Notes: generated by a model from the letters alone, not told the origin. DNA of 64,000 bases from Bdellovibrionaceae bacterium UBA2316 (GCA_002345205.1 DDVI01000089.1:13875-77874), one strand, 5' to 3'; positions 25,116 to 34,241 are shown, counted from the stretch's first letter. A program made the numbers and translations.

Positions 25116-25863
25116 TGCTGACTCCTATTGGTTTAGCGTATTGAATCGGCAAATCATTTTTATATATAACCGATGCAAAAATATGACTTTGCGGATAAAA
25201 ATTATTAAAGTTCTCATAGATAGACTCTTGATTCACATCAAGCCGCCCTAATCCACCAACATCAAAATTCAAATGCGCAACAACCTCGGCACGGAAGAAT
25301 AGCTCACCTAAAGATTCGGGACTAAAAGTTTCTTTGATATAGGAACTGGCATAGTCCCAGGGTACATTTAACTGCTGATAAAATTTCGTATTTTGATTGT
25401 CGTAGGAAATTTTAACGGTTTCAGTACCAAATCTAATTAAACTACCCATCATATAGTAAGTAGTGTTCTCTTGAAGAGATTCGACTCGGTTTTGTGAATC
25501 AATAACCGCTAACCTAAAAGCGTCAGGTCTTTCGTACCAACTTTTGGCTTTAATTTTTAAAAGAATCTTTAACTCATCTTCTGGCCGCTGTTCATTTCTA
25601 CTATCTTTACCATATGCTGAAAAAAAGAGATCATCTTGGGCCGCAAACCATTCTTTTTTTTTCCATTTTTTTCCCTTTAAACTGAGATGCATGACTTCTA
25701 TAAAATGAAGCCACTTCATATATTTCTGCTCGATCAATGCGTCGGCCCAAGACGAGGACATCCTATACAGTCCGGGAAATTTATCGGCACTGGAAATTAT
25801 AATTTTGAATACATCTTTATCTGATAAATAAGTAAGGTGCGATATTGGTACAGTGTACATCAA
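25096..25863 (-). CDS. Unknown protein, first gene of the minus-strand trio
   Basis: The 255-residue soluble protein has no recognised domain. It is rich in aromatic and charged residues and has no signal peptide. It diverges from the B12-type radical-SAM gene, with a 127-base gap that would hold the promoters for both. Its start (ATG ATG at 25863) is not further resolved. It is expressed with the 24702 gene, with which it overlaps. Confidence 0.55.
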   Translation of the reverse strand: MMYTVPISHLTYLSDKDVFKIIISSADKFPGLYRMSSSWADALIEQKYMKWLHFIEVMHLSLKGKKWKKKEWFAAQDDLFFSAYGKDSRNEQRPEDELKILLKIKAKSWYERPDAFRLAVIDSQNRVESLQENTTYYMMGSLIRFGTETVKISYDNQNTKFYQQLNVPWDYASSYIKETFSPESLGELFFRAEVVAHLNFDVGGLGRLDVNQESIYENFNNFYPQSHIFASVIYKNDLPIQYAKPIGVSNVGLIS

Positions 25864-25990
25864 ATAAAAGATACTTTAGGGTACATTAGCAAGCAAGCGG
25901 CCAGTCTAAAAATGGGATCAAAGTGTCAAAATATTAGTTTGAAATCAAAGGCGATTGTGTTTACCCTATATAGATGGTGAGGATTTAAAA

Positions 25991-27868
25991 ATGAAGCAAT
26001 CAATTTACATAGTTAACCCCATCATGACGTATCAAGATTTTCCTTTGCCCTATTTGTATTTGATTTTTAAATCTTATCACAAAGAATTTGGCAAACATCC
26101 CGATGCTTGGTCTTGGCCTCTGCCTGTAAATGGTGTCGAGGGACTTACCTTTGATGATATATTAGGAAATGTACTTGTTGAATCTCCCAAAGTGGTAGGA
26201 TTTAGCAGCTATGTTTGGAATTACAAATTAAATCTTGAACTGGGTAAGGCTATTAAAGAACTACTTCCTGATTGCATCTTGGTATACGGTGGGCCCGAAG
26301 TTCCTTATGACCAGCATCCAAATTGGCTAAAAGAAAATTATTTTGTCGACTTGATTGCCGATTCAAAAGGTACAGGCGAAGAGTTTATGATGACTCTTCT
26401 AGACCAGTTAGCAGAGGGCAGCTTTAATCCAGCAGAAATCCCATATTGCATTACACCTTCTGCCGACCGCACGACGGCAACAAAATCTGTTCCTACAACA
26501 AAACGCACAGATTTAAAATGGCCCCGATCCATGTTCTATGGAAATGAAACCGAAGTGCAGCTTCTTAAACATATCGCACAATCTAAAGACGCGCGCCTAA
26601 CTACCCTTTGGGAAACCACGCGCGGGTGCCCTCATGCGTGTGCATATTGTGATTGGGGCGGCAGTACTGGCGTAAAAGTTTTGAAGAAAAGCGAAGAGAC
26701 TGTGTATGAAGAACTCAAATACATGGAAAGCTTAAATATTGAATACATTGATGTTTGCGATGCTAATTTCGGAATCTTTAAAGAACGCGATGTTAATATT
26801 ATTCAATACATTATTGATCGAGCGAAACTGGGCTGGGATGTAGAAATTGGTTTAAATGGCAAAACCAAGAATGATATTACAACCGTTCAAAAAATTGATT
26901 TCATGACATTAGAATCGAAGATCGCAGTGAAGAGTGATTATCATTATTCGGTTAATTCTTCTGATTCCGTCGTATCCAAAGCGGTAAATCGCTGGTCTTA
27001 TCCTACTCAGATGCACATAGATTTTGTTAAAAAGGTGAAAAGCCTGGGATACAAAACACGAATAGAATACATTTTAGGTCTTCCGGAAACTACCCTCGAC
27101 ATTTTCTATAATGAGTATAATGACATTGCCTACGCCGATGCCTGGCTAAGCGAACGTTACGTATGGTCTTTATTAGCCAAATCTCCGGCGGCCAAACCTG
27201 CCTATCGTGAAAAATATAGAATTGAAACGGTTCCGGTCAGATACACCCACTATAATACCTTACGACAACTGACTAAATCAGAATATTATCTATTAGATGA
27301 TCCAAAGTATCAGGGTTATTTTGATTTAGTGATAGCGACCTCAACGTATACAAAGCAAGAATGGCTTCAGATGTACTTCATGGATAATTTTGTACGCGGC
27401 GTAGAATGCCTTTCCGTCACGACCTCACTACGTGAACATTGCGAAACATTGGGCGTTAGCGCCGGTCAATTCTTTAGATACTGCTGGGCCACTTTAGAAA
27501 AAATGAGAGCCTCGGGCAATGAAGGTCTCGCAGAGATTTTCTCAAGCATTGAGGATGCTCTTCAAGGTAAAATTACATTTGCGTACTATCAATACCAAGG
27601 ACAAATTCTGGGTCTCCAAACTATTTCGTCTTTCTTCCTGACAAAATATGCTGACGAATTTGTTTCCATATTTCGTGAATTTCTTCCGCAAGACGCAGAA
27701 GTCGATCACCAAATTGGCAAGATGAAGTCTCGCCTAGAAACTTTAAAAAATAATGCAGATCCCGTTCGAAGGATTGTGGATGAGCATTCAAGTTATGTTT
27801 ATGGATCACTATCGAAAAAAATAAATTCAACGTCTGCTCTGAAGGCTGTCGGCAACGGGATTGAATAG
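25991..27868 (+). CDS. Cobalamin-binding-type radical-SAM protein
   Basis: The roughly 625-residue protein has an N-terminal Rossmann-like region of the B12-binding radical-SAM type (VVGFSSYVWN, then ILVYGGPEVPYD), and a radical-SAM motif TTRGCPHACAYCDWGG near residue 215. The ATG at 25991 follows GAGGATT; an in-frame ATG at 25955 is less likely. The long C-terminal part is unassigned. B12-type radical-SAM enzymes often methylate or otherwise rearrange unactivated carbons, but the cobalamin-ligand motif was not seen. It is followed directly by the 27868 gene. Confidence 0.82.
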   Translation: MKQSIYIVNPIMTYQDFPLPYLYLIFKSYHKEFGKHPDAWSWPLPVNGVEGLTFDDILGNVLVESPKVVGFSSYVWNYKLNLELGKAIKELLPDCILVYGGPEVPYDQHPNWLKENYFVDLIADSKGTGEEFMMTLLDQLAEGSFNPAEIPYCITPSADRTTATKSVPTTKRTDLKWPRSMFYGNETEVQLLKHIAQSKDARLTTLWETTRGCPHACAYCDWGGSTGVKVLKKSEETVYEELKYMESLNIEYIDVCDANFGIFKERDVNIIQYIIDRAKLGWDVEIGLNGKTKNDITTVQKIDFMTLESKIAVKSDYHYSVNSSDSVVSKAVNRWSYPTQMHIDFVKKVKSLGYKTRIEYILGLPETTLDIFYNEYNDIAYADAWLSERYVWSLLAKSPAAKPAYREKYRIETVPVRYTHYNTLRQLTKSEYYLLDDPKYQGYFDLVIATSTYTKQEWLQMYFMDNFVRGVECLSVTTSLREHCETLGVSAGQFFRYCWATLEKMRASGNEGLAEIFSSIEDALQGKITFAYYQYQGQILGLQTISSFFLTKYADEFVSIFREFLPQDAEVDHQIGKMKSRLETLKNNADPVRRIVDEHSSYVYGSLSKKINSTSALKAVGNGIE

Positions 27869-28965
27869 TGTTTCACTTTTTTAACAAAATCTATTTAGAA
27901 AATATAATTTACTATAACTCGGTTTACCCTTCTCGCGTTATTGGATCACGAACGATGCCTCACCCTTTGGCTCGATTTAATGAGGATATTTTCGGCCCTC
28001 TGCCTACTTTGGAAGAGTACTTAAATACAAATGCCGACGGTTCTATAGACAATCTGTGGAAAGATTTTTTTACCCAAAAAGATAGTAAAACGTTTCTAGT
28101 TTACGTCGATACACCCTTAGAACTAAAGCTTAAGATTATTTACTGGAAATCTATTTTTAAGAACCCCAATCCTGACATTTTATATTGGCTTCATAATTCA
28201 TCTATTCTAGAGAGACGATTAAAATCCAGTGATTTTCTTGAGAATAACGAACTTAAACGAGATATGATTTCTGAAAATCTAAACTTCACCAGTCGATCGG
28301 ATTTTCAAAAGGTATTTGAAGAAAATAATCCTTCAGACTATCTATTAAGTATCGGGCGTGAAACTCTGTCTTTTGAGTACCATCTTGCCAACCATTTTTA
28401 TAATCCGAATGGTCCAATGGAACAAATTTTCCAAGAAAAATTCAAAAAAATTGCTTGGAAAGCATGGTACAATGACGTTTCTGTGATGCGCGAAGATCTA
28501 TTTAATTCTATTTACGATATTAAAAAAGTATTTCCAGATTTAGAGTTAGATGAAACTGATCCCCAAACTTTTGAAACCGCCATTTTATCATCGCCTAAAA
28601 CTAGCTGGTTATTCGACGCTGACTTCAGTAGAGAAAATGTAGAACAAACACCGGCCCGCTATTCTAAAGAAGTGTTTACCGAAGCCCAGAAAAAAGCTTT
28701 AGATATGATCGCAAAAGAGCCTGAGTTCTACGAGAATTTTCAAAAAATGTTGATGTCTCCGATTGATAATCCGGTACGCAGGACAGAATTACTATTCGAC
28801 GGAAATTACAGTCAGTTTTTAGACGATTGTGTTAAGCAAAGATTTGGTTCGATATTTGCGACGCATGCTCTCCCTGGTAAAGTCAGTACGAGCTTAATTT
28901 CCTATATTTTAGAAAAAGTACGAGCGAATAAAACTAGCGATCTAGCCAGTTTTGAATTCAGATAA
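27868..28965 (+). CDS. Unknown island protein, family shared with 13817 (copy 2)
   Basis: The 365-residue protein starts with GTG overlapping the stop of the B12-type gene (TAGTG) and begins MFHFFNKIYLENIIYY. It is a full-length paralogue of the 345-residue protein at 13817, with shared SFEYHLANHFYNPNGP, a tryptophan-rich AWKAWYNDVSV region and a C-terminal KQRFGSIFA. It ends 1 base before a convergent gene. Coupling to the B12-type enzyme, while copy 1 sits just before the SPASM run, suggests each enzyme set has its own copy. Confidence 0.65.
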   Translation: MFHFFNKIYLENIIYYNSVYPSRVIGSRTMPHPLARFNEDIFGPLPTLEEYLNTNADGSIDNLWKDFFTQKDSKTFLVYVDTPLELKLKIIYWKSIFKNPNPDILYWLHNSSILERRLKSSDFLENNELKRDMISENLNFTSRSDFQKVFEENNPSDYLLSIGRETLSFEYHLANHFYNPNGPMEQIFQEKFKKIAWKAWYNDVSVMREDLFNSIYDIKKVFPDLELDETDPQTFETAILSSPKTSWLFDADFSRENVEQTPARYSKEVFTEAQKKALDMIAKEPEFYENFQKMLMSPIDNPVRRTELLFDGNYSQFLDDCVKQRFGSIFATHALPGKVSTSLISYILEKVRANKTSDLASFEFR

Positions 28966-28966
28966 C

Positions 28967-30121
28967 TTATAAAGAAAAGAACCATTTTCCACTATCACTG
29001 AGAACAAAATTTTCATTCCATAAAGATAGCGCATTTAAATATTTAGCTTCCGGCATTTGAATTTTTATCAAAGGTGTAACCTGCCAAGACACACACTTGA
29101 TAGCTTGGTTTGCAATTACATGCTGCAATATCAGTCCACGATTTTGCTCTCCCGATTCGTCGACTGGATAACCAAAATCTACAAGATACACGTCTTTTCT
29201 TTTCCAATAATTGTCTCTGATCGTCGTGTAGTAATTCATTTCCGGAGTAGCACTTCTTTGCCCATCAAAGCCATATAACTGTTCCTCGAACTTCGAAAAA
29301 TGAGCCCAACCCAAATGCAGTGGATGCGATGTAAACGCCATGAAATCTAAAGACTGAACTTCGTCCCGTCCCAGGGTGCTCCAGTAGTTGTAGTAATTTA
29401 AATGCTCAAAATTAAAAGCAGAAGAGAACTGAATTTTTGGATGGTCTTTGCGAGCTTGGTCCAATACAGACCAGAAGGCCTGGGTTTCTTTAGTCCGCGT
29501 TTTAGTTCCTAAAATATTATAAAAGAAAAGATTTAATTCAGAACCAAATATTACCTTTTCAAAGTTCGCTAAATTAATTTTGTTTTTAAAATCTTCATAT
29601 ATTTTTTCCTTAAAAACCGGATTAGAGAAAACCACTTTCGATTCAGGATGGTCTTCCTGCTGCTTGGGACTATACTTGGCCCCTACAACGTCTTTGAATT
29701 TATCAAACCGATATTTAAAATCATTTATATCTAGATCATAAATTAAAGCTAATGGAATAGATTCATTTTCAATTAATGAAATATATTTCGTTAAATCGGC
29801 TCCACTCTGACTACCTGTCTTTATCACGCAATTTTCACCTACAGGACCACAGCGAAATGAAACGCGGCTTCGCACGCGTAAAAAAATCCGGCTAAGAGAC
29901 TTTGAGTTTTCAGATAGAATTGCCTTCAAATTTTCTAATGAAATCAGATCGGCTTCGCTTAACGTTATGGCTTTCTCGATTGGACCGTTTCTCTTTTCTA
30001 CTTGCTCTTGAAAATCCGCAGAATCAGCGTTGACGTTTGGGGTCGTGTTTTTATAAAGCAGGACCGTACCTAGCGCGACGATAGCGACACCCAATAAAAT
30101 AACTTTTTTAAATAAATTCAA
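28967..30121 (-). CDS. Membrane-anchored protein, possible TIM-barrel glycoside hydrolase fold
   Basis: The 384-residue protein has an N-terminal signal anchor (about residues 6-23). The rest contains strand-like segments ending in polar residues (KVIFGSELNLFFYN, DFMAFTSHPLHLG, VYLVDFGYP), as in beta/alpha barrels of glycoside hydrolases. A Glu in GSELN would fit the acid/base position, while the usual second Glu is replaced by Asp in VDFGYP. I do not recognise the family, so the fold call is tentative. It converges with the last island gene. Confidence 0.45.
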   Translation of the reverse strand: MNLFKKVILLGVAIVALGTVLLYKNTTPNVNADSADFQEQVEKRNGPIEKAITLSEADLISLENLKAILSENSKSLSRIFLRVRSRVSFRCGPVGENCVIKTGSQSGADLTKYISLIENESIPLALIYDLDINDFKYRFDKFKDVVGAKYSPKQQEDHPESKVVFSNPVFKEKIYEDFKNKINLANFEKVIFGSELNLFFYNILGTKTRTKETQAFWSVLDQARKDHPKIQFSSAFNFEHLNYYNYWSTLGRDEVQSLDFMAFTSHPLHLGWAHFSKFEEQLYGFDGQRSATPEMNYYTTIRDNYWKRKDVYLVDFGYPVDESGEQNRGLILQHVIANQAIKCVSWQVTPLIKIQMPEAKYLNALSLWNENFVLSDSGKWFFSL

Positions 30122-30162
30122 TTTTATGTCTCTCGAAGATGTAGGTTAGATTTTTGAAAAAG

Positions 30163-30537
30163 TTAAACGCTGACTAAGGTCCAGCCTTCTTTTTTGCCCA
30201 TAAATTTAAAACCAAAACTCGCATTTTGATCTACAAGGACAGGCTCATTTTTTCCCGCAAGAAGTAGGTTATTTGATTTAACAACGGGAGGATTCAAAGT
30301 CCAATCTTGCCCCTCATTAATGAAGACGAACGTTTTCAAATACTCTACTTTTTCCGGCAGAACGAAAACCTGACCTGGCTCTAAGTGGACTACGGTCTCT
30401 TTAGAGGCGTTAGTTCGATGACTCTTTGAGGAGTCGGCTCCTTCCGCCAAAGTGTCTCGATTTAGGTCGGACCATTTTAGAAACGAAGGGAAAACAAAAG
30501 ATCCAGAGAATACGCTAAAGAAAAATCTTCTTTTCAT
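30163..30537 (-). CDS. Small exported protein with beta-rich C-terminus
   Basis: The roughly 124-residue protein begins MKRRFFFSVFSGS, a basic and hydrophobic signal-like start that resembles a twin-arginine signal. The ATG at 30537 is chosen because an upstream in-frame start at 30573 overlaps the promoter side of the divergent pilin gene. The rest holds beta-strand-like segments (VVHLEPGQVFVLPEK, SFGFKFMGKKEGWTLV) reminiscent of phage fibre tips. No function is assigned. Confidence 0.4.
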   Translation of the reverse strand: MKRRFFFSVFSGSFVFPSFLKWSDLNRDTLAEGADSSKSHRTNASKETVVHLEPGQVFVLPEKVEYLKTFVFINEGQDWTLNPPVVKSNNLLLAGKNEPVLVDQNASFGFKFMGKKEGWTLVSV

Positions 30538-30572
30538 ACCTTTAGTATAAATGTAGAATATCCAAAAGGACA

Positions 30573-31628
30573 ATGAATTTCTATAAATCCAATATGTTAA
30601 AAAAACCTTATGCGAAAATCACAAAAATGAATCAAAATGGGATGTCACTGATCCTTGTTTTGATTTTGCTTGGCATTTTTTCCGTAATGTTTTTAGCGGT
30701 TAATCGATTGATTTTTTGGAATCGAAATATGTATAACGAAATTATTTCGACTATCAATATTGATGATTTGAATTCGCAAATTTATTTACTCTTGCAAGAC
30801 CGACGCGCTTGTCACAACACATTTGGCGGAATAAATAGAGGAGCACCGCCTGTTGCCGCAACTACCATCCGAGATGCCGCCAACGTTATCGCATTTCAAA
30901 CTAATAATCTTTACGTTAAAAATGTGACTCCAATCACCATGGCGATAACAAATTTTGTTAGCCCAGTGGTAGGTATTGAACCTTATAATGCAACGTTTGA
31001 CTTAACCATAAATTATCGAATTCCATTTGGCGAAAACCAAAAAGACAAGCCACGAACATTCCAAATACGAACATTCGCACCCGCTGGCTGGCCCAATGGT
31101 ACGCCTCTTTCGCGTACTTCAGCTCCTTTAGCTGCTATTACAGATGGCTGCGTGTCCGCAGGAGACTTGGCTGAAGTGGGCGTAGATTTAAGCGATCTCA
31201 TTTCTAAAAATCTTCCCGACCAAAAACTATCTAATTTAATTATGAATCCAATTAATGGAGTCACAAGTAGCATCCTGACAGTAAACGGAAACGCGACTTT
31301 AAATAACGTCCTTACTGTTTCCGATTCCCGCGCAAAAGACGATATTACTCCGTTTGAATTATCAGATGCCCAGTGGGAAAAAATCAGGGGCTATTCGTTT
31401 TCTTGGAAAGGCAGTGATGCCAAAGATATAGGTTTCATGGCCCAAGACGTAGAAAAGGTTATACCAGAACTTGTCGACGGGACTCAGGCCGATGGTTATA
31501 AGCGCATAAATTACACTGCATTTATACCTCTACTTTTAGAATCAACAAAAAAACTAGATGCCGAAAATAAAGTATATGAGAAAAGAATTTTGGATTTAGA
31601 AACTAAACTTTCGAATATGAAGGAATAG
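30573..31628 (+). CDS. Pilin-like protein fused to an S74 intramolecular chaperone domain (1)
   Basis: The 351-residue protein starts at an ATG after AAAGGA. A pilin-like hydrophobic helix follows NGMSLILVLILLGIF, but the usual Glu5 is replaced. After a beta-rich middle, the C-terminal part matches phage Peptidase_S74: SDSRAKDDI, FSWKGSDAKDIGFMAQDV and RINYTAFIPLLLES, ending in a coiled coil. In S74 proteins cleavage occurs before the Ser, and a Lys five positions later acts as base; both are present. It is the first of four adjacent genes. Confidence 0.8.
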   Translation: MNFYKSNMLKKPYAKITKMNQNGMSLILVLILLGIFSVMFLAVNRLIFWNRNMYNEIISTINIDDLNSQIYLLLQDRRACHNTFGGINRGAPPVAATTIRDAANVIAFQTNNLYVKNVTPITMAITNFVSPVVGIEPYNATFDLTINYRIPFGENQKDKPRTFQIRTFAPAGWPNGTPLSRTSAPLAAITDGCVSAGDLAEVGVDLSDLISKNLPDQKLSNLIMNPINGVTSSILTVNGNATLNNVLTVSDSRAKDDITPFELSDAQWEKIRGYSFSWKGSDAKDIGFMAQDVEKVIPELVDGTQADGYKRINYTAFIPLLLESTKKLDAENKVYEKRILDLETKLSNMKE

Positions 31629-31630
31629 AA

Positions 31631-32668
31631 TTGAAATACAAACTTAAAAGTTTCCGAAATTCTAAAGGCTTTTCCCTACTCGAAGTCCTTGTGGCTACAG
31701 GCATCCTTGCTATCGTTTCTACGTTTGGCGCTGTCCTGGTTTCCAGTGTTCAGGATTTATTATTTCAAACAAGCCGGGAAACACGTGTGGATGAAGTTCA
31801 TGCCAATGTGACAATGACACTTGCTGATCCCGTTTCATGCTTCAATACTTTTTCGGTAATAAACTATACGGGAGCCGCCGTTGCAGTACCCACAATTACT
31901 TCGGCTTTTGCGACGCCTAAATACGTCGTTGGCGGTAACTATTACCAGACTGTAACCATTCAGGGTATGCTGGCTCAAAATTTCGTTTTTGGTGGCGGTT
32001 CAGATGTTCCCGCTCCGTTTACTGGCCGTTTTGATCTTGTTATAAGTTACCAGTTTACTACTGGTGGTGGTGCGGTTCGCACAGTTAATCGCACCGTAAC
32101 AGTTAAAACCGCGCCGACTGCTTGGGCGGCGGGAAACGCCCTAGCCGCAAATCCTATCAGGTGTTCTGGTGGAGCAGGCGTAGGTTTTGGTTTTGATATT
32201 CCTACTTATTTACATCGGCATATCGCGGCGGTCCCGCCGGATGAAATTAAAACAGGAAATTTAACTATGAATGGAGGCGGCGTCACTATGCCCGCCAATT
32301 TAGAAGTCATCGGCCTTACGACCATCAACACGGGGCTATTCCAAGTGTCCGATAAAAGACTAAAAACAAATCTAGCGCCGCTAGCACTTTCATTTGATCA
32401 GATCGACAGCATAAATGGCTATGCATTTACATGGAAAAAGTCCGATCGCCCCGATCATGGGTTTATCGCTCAAGAAATAGAGGCTCAATTTCCAGAACTA
32501 GTTGCTAACGATCCAAAAAGAAATACAAAAAAAATGCGGTATCAAAACTTGGTTCCAATTTTGGCAGAATCCAATCGAACGTTAAGACATGGAAATCGAG
32601 ATTTAGAAACCCGCATCGAAGCATTAGAAAAAAAAATAGAAAATAAAACAAAACACCTAAAGAGGTAA
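31631..32668 (+). CDS. Pilin-like protein fused to an S74 domain (2)
   Basis: The 345-residue protein starts with TTG just after AAGGA and has a canonical type IV pilin N-terminus: SKGFSLLEVLVATGILAIV, with Gly at the prepilin peptidase site and Glu5. The C-terminus has an S74 domain (SDKRLKTNL, FTWKKSDRPDHGFIAQEI, MRYQNLVPILAES) and a charged coiled coil. A conserved CFNTF in the mature part pairs with CHNTFG and CINTFG in its paralogues. It is translated next to pilin-like gene 1 with a 2-base gap. Confidence 0.85.
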   Translation: MKYKLKSFRNSKGFSLLEVLVATGILAIVSTFGAVLVSSVQDLLFQTSRETRVDEVHANVTMTLADPVSCFNTFSVINYTGAAVAVPTITSAFATPKYVVGGNYYQTVTIQGMLAQNFVFGGGSDVPAPFTGRFDLVISYQFTTGGGAVRTVNRTVTVKTAPTAWAAGNALAANPIRCSGGAGVGFGFDIPTYLHRHIAAVPPDEIKTGNLTMNGGGVTMPANLEVIGLTTINTGLFQVSDKRLKTNLAPLALSFDQIDSINGYAFTWKKSDRPDHGFIAQEIEAQFPELVANDPKRNTKKMRYQNLVPILAESNRTLRHGNRDLETRIEALEKKIENKTKHLKR

Positions 32669-32671
32669 GAT

Positions 32672-33274
32672 ATGCAAAAACTTTCATTTCTCACTAATTT
32701 GTTAACCCTTGGTAATAAGGCTTCAGCTGCGTCCACTCTACGCGCATGCAATATAGATGGCACAGGTGGAGTTACCGTAACTCCCGGCGGTGCTGACCTT
32801 TGCGTTAGTAATGGTGGTGGTGGCGCTGACGCCCAGTTTGCGGCTTCTAGAGTTTGGAACGCCGTTTGGAATGATGTAGTTGATTTTCAGTTAGTGTGCG
32901 ATGAAGTCGTCTACGGAAAATGTTATTTTGATACTTTTGACGGCGCAAAGATCTGCCAGTCACGCTGCCAAAAAAGCGTAATCGGTATTGCTTCTGATAC
33001 GTTCGGTTTCGCCGTTGGCAGAGGCCGCTACTCAAACGAAGTTCCAATCGCTATCGGTGGCTGGGTCCTAGCATTTGTAGATAAAATTTATGAACCTGGA
33101 ACTGTACTGACGTGCGATACCAAAGGTGATTTAACGGAAATGACTTTAGAAGAGAAACAAATGTACCCGGAACGCATCGTAGGTATTTACAAAAAACCAG
33201 AATATGATGAATTCTTTGGTCCCGAAAAAACGAAAGTGAAGGTCAATGGGCGACACTGGGTTAAAGTTAAATAA
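32672..33274 (+). CDS. Peptidase_G2-like autoproteolytic-type surface protein
   Basis: The 200-residue protein has an N-terminal Gly-rich stretch, then a beta-rich domain containing SVIGIASDTFGFAVG, VPIAIGGWVLAFVD, PGTVLTCDTKGD and RIVGIYKKPEY. This order resembles the Peptidase_G2-type C-terminal domains of phage fibre and pre-neck appendage proteins. No canonical signal peptide is seen, although the N-terminus is moderately hydrophobic. It sits between pilin-like genes 2 and 3 and overlaps the latter by 29 bases. Confidence 0.5.
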   Translation: MQKLSFLTNLLTLGNKASAASTLRACNIDGTGGVTVTPGGADLCVSNGGGGADAQFAASRVWNAVWNDVVDFQLVCDEVVYGKCYFDTFDGAKICQSRCQKSVIGIASDTFGFAVGRGRYSNEVPIAIGGWVLAFVDKIYEPGTVLTCDTKGDLTEMTLEEKQMYPERIVGIYKKPEYDEFFGPEKTKVKVNGRHWVKVK

Positions 33275-34241
33275 GCGAAGAAGCCGAAACGGTTTCACCA
33301 TAGTTGAAGTTTTAGTCACCGTGGCACTACTGGGCTTGTTTGTGTCCGCGCTAAACTTTTTTACGCTATCGACTTTCGCTAGCATCAAGATGATGCGCAT
33401 TGAAAGTTTTGTACGCCTATTTAACGTCAACATAGATCAGCTACTTAATTCAAGAGCCGCGTGTATAAACACGTTTGGACCGATGAGTCCCCTTACTAAC
33501 GGTGCAAATATTACCGCCCTTCGCAATGCCGCAAACGTCACTGTTTTAACTAATGCGACGGCTGGACTAAATAATAATACTGTCGATATCGTGGGTGCGA
33601 CGATTGAAAATGTCCAAAATGTATTCCCTAACACTCGTTTTAACATCCAAATTACCTACCAATACAATACGTTCTCGCCCGCGCAGCAAATGGTAAAAAC
33701 GATACCAATGGTAGGTACTATCGATGGCGGCGGCGGTTTGACTTCATGTGAATCCGCCCGGGGTTTTACTCCGAATGATTTATTCATTCGCTCTGATATC
33801 GATGACACGAAAATTGGTGCTTTCACAATCAACGGAAATCTAACATTTAATTTTGGGGGGTTTGGTGGTGAAGCACTCAACAAACTCGTAGTAGTCCCGC
33901 AAGCGGCGGCACCGGGACCGAACGGAGTGTTCATTCCCTCCGATAGAAGCTTAAAAAAAGATATTGTTCCTATCGATATTGGTAAATCAGATTTCAACCA
34001 ACTTCACTCCTATCGTTACAAGTACAAAGGCAGTGAGCACTACTCTGTTGGTTTCCTTTCCCAAGAAGTCCAAACCTTTTCTCCCGAGTCCGTGAATGCT
34101 CCCAAAAATCAGTATATGGCCGTTAACTACGATGCCGTATTACCGTATATATGGGAGTACCATAAACAGGTCTACCATAAAAATATCGAACTATCTAATC
34201 GCTTAAAGGCTTTAGAAGCCAAATTTGATAATATTAAATAA
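33246..34241 (+). CDS. Pilin-like protein fused to an S74 domain (3)
   Basis: The 331-residue protein has the type IV prepilin motif RNGFTIVEVLVTVALLGLF, with Gly cleavage site and Glu5, then a beta-rich middle with CINTFG and a later SCESARGF. Its C-terminal S74 domain shows SDRSLKKDI, YSVGFLSQEVQTFSPES and MAVNYDAVLPYI, and it ends with a coiled coil. A GAAGG lies just upstream of the ATG. The gene overlaps the previous one, supporting one four-gene operon with pilin-like genes 1 and 2. Confidence 0.85.
   Translation: MGDTGLKLNKRRSRNGFTIVEVLVTVALLGLFVSALNFFTLSTFASIKMMRIESFVRLFNVNIDQLLNSRAACINTFGPMSPLTNGANITALRNAANVTVLTNATAGLNNNTVDIVGATIENVQNVFPNTRFNIQITYQYNTFSPAQQMVKTIPMVGTIDGGGGLTSCESARGFTPNDLFIRSDIDDTKIGAFTINGNLTFNFGGFGGEALNKLVVVPQAAAPGPNGVFIPSDRSLKKDIVPIDIGKSDFNQLHSYRYKYKGSEHYSVGFLSQEVQTFSPESVNAPKNQYMAVNYDAVLPYIWEYHKQVYHKNIELSNRLKALEAKFDNIK

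Larger units (their letters stand above)
10560..28965. other. Candidate genomic island: radical-SAM/RiPP-like biosynthetic locus
   Basis: The left edge is marked by a truncated sensor kinase and a membrane-protein gene running into it. The right edge is drawn at the end of the second copy of the paired 350-residue family, 1 base before a convergent gene. Inside are eight radical-SAM genes, two oxygenase-like genes, a precursor-like gene and several unknown genes, with many internal paralogue pairs. No integrase, tRNA or direct repeat was seen at either end, so the island status is inferred from the left break and the gene content. The right boundary is not proven. Confidence 0.55.

Noticed and set aside
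28967..30121. Calling this gene a specific glycoside hydrolase family
   Set aside because: The strand-end Glu and Asp pattern is only suggestive; no family signature is clear.
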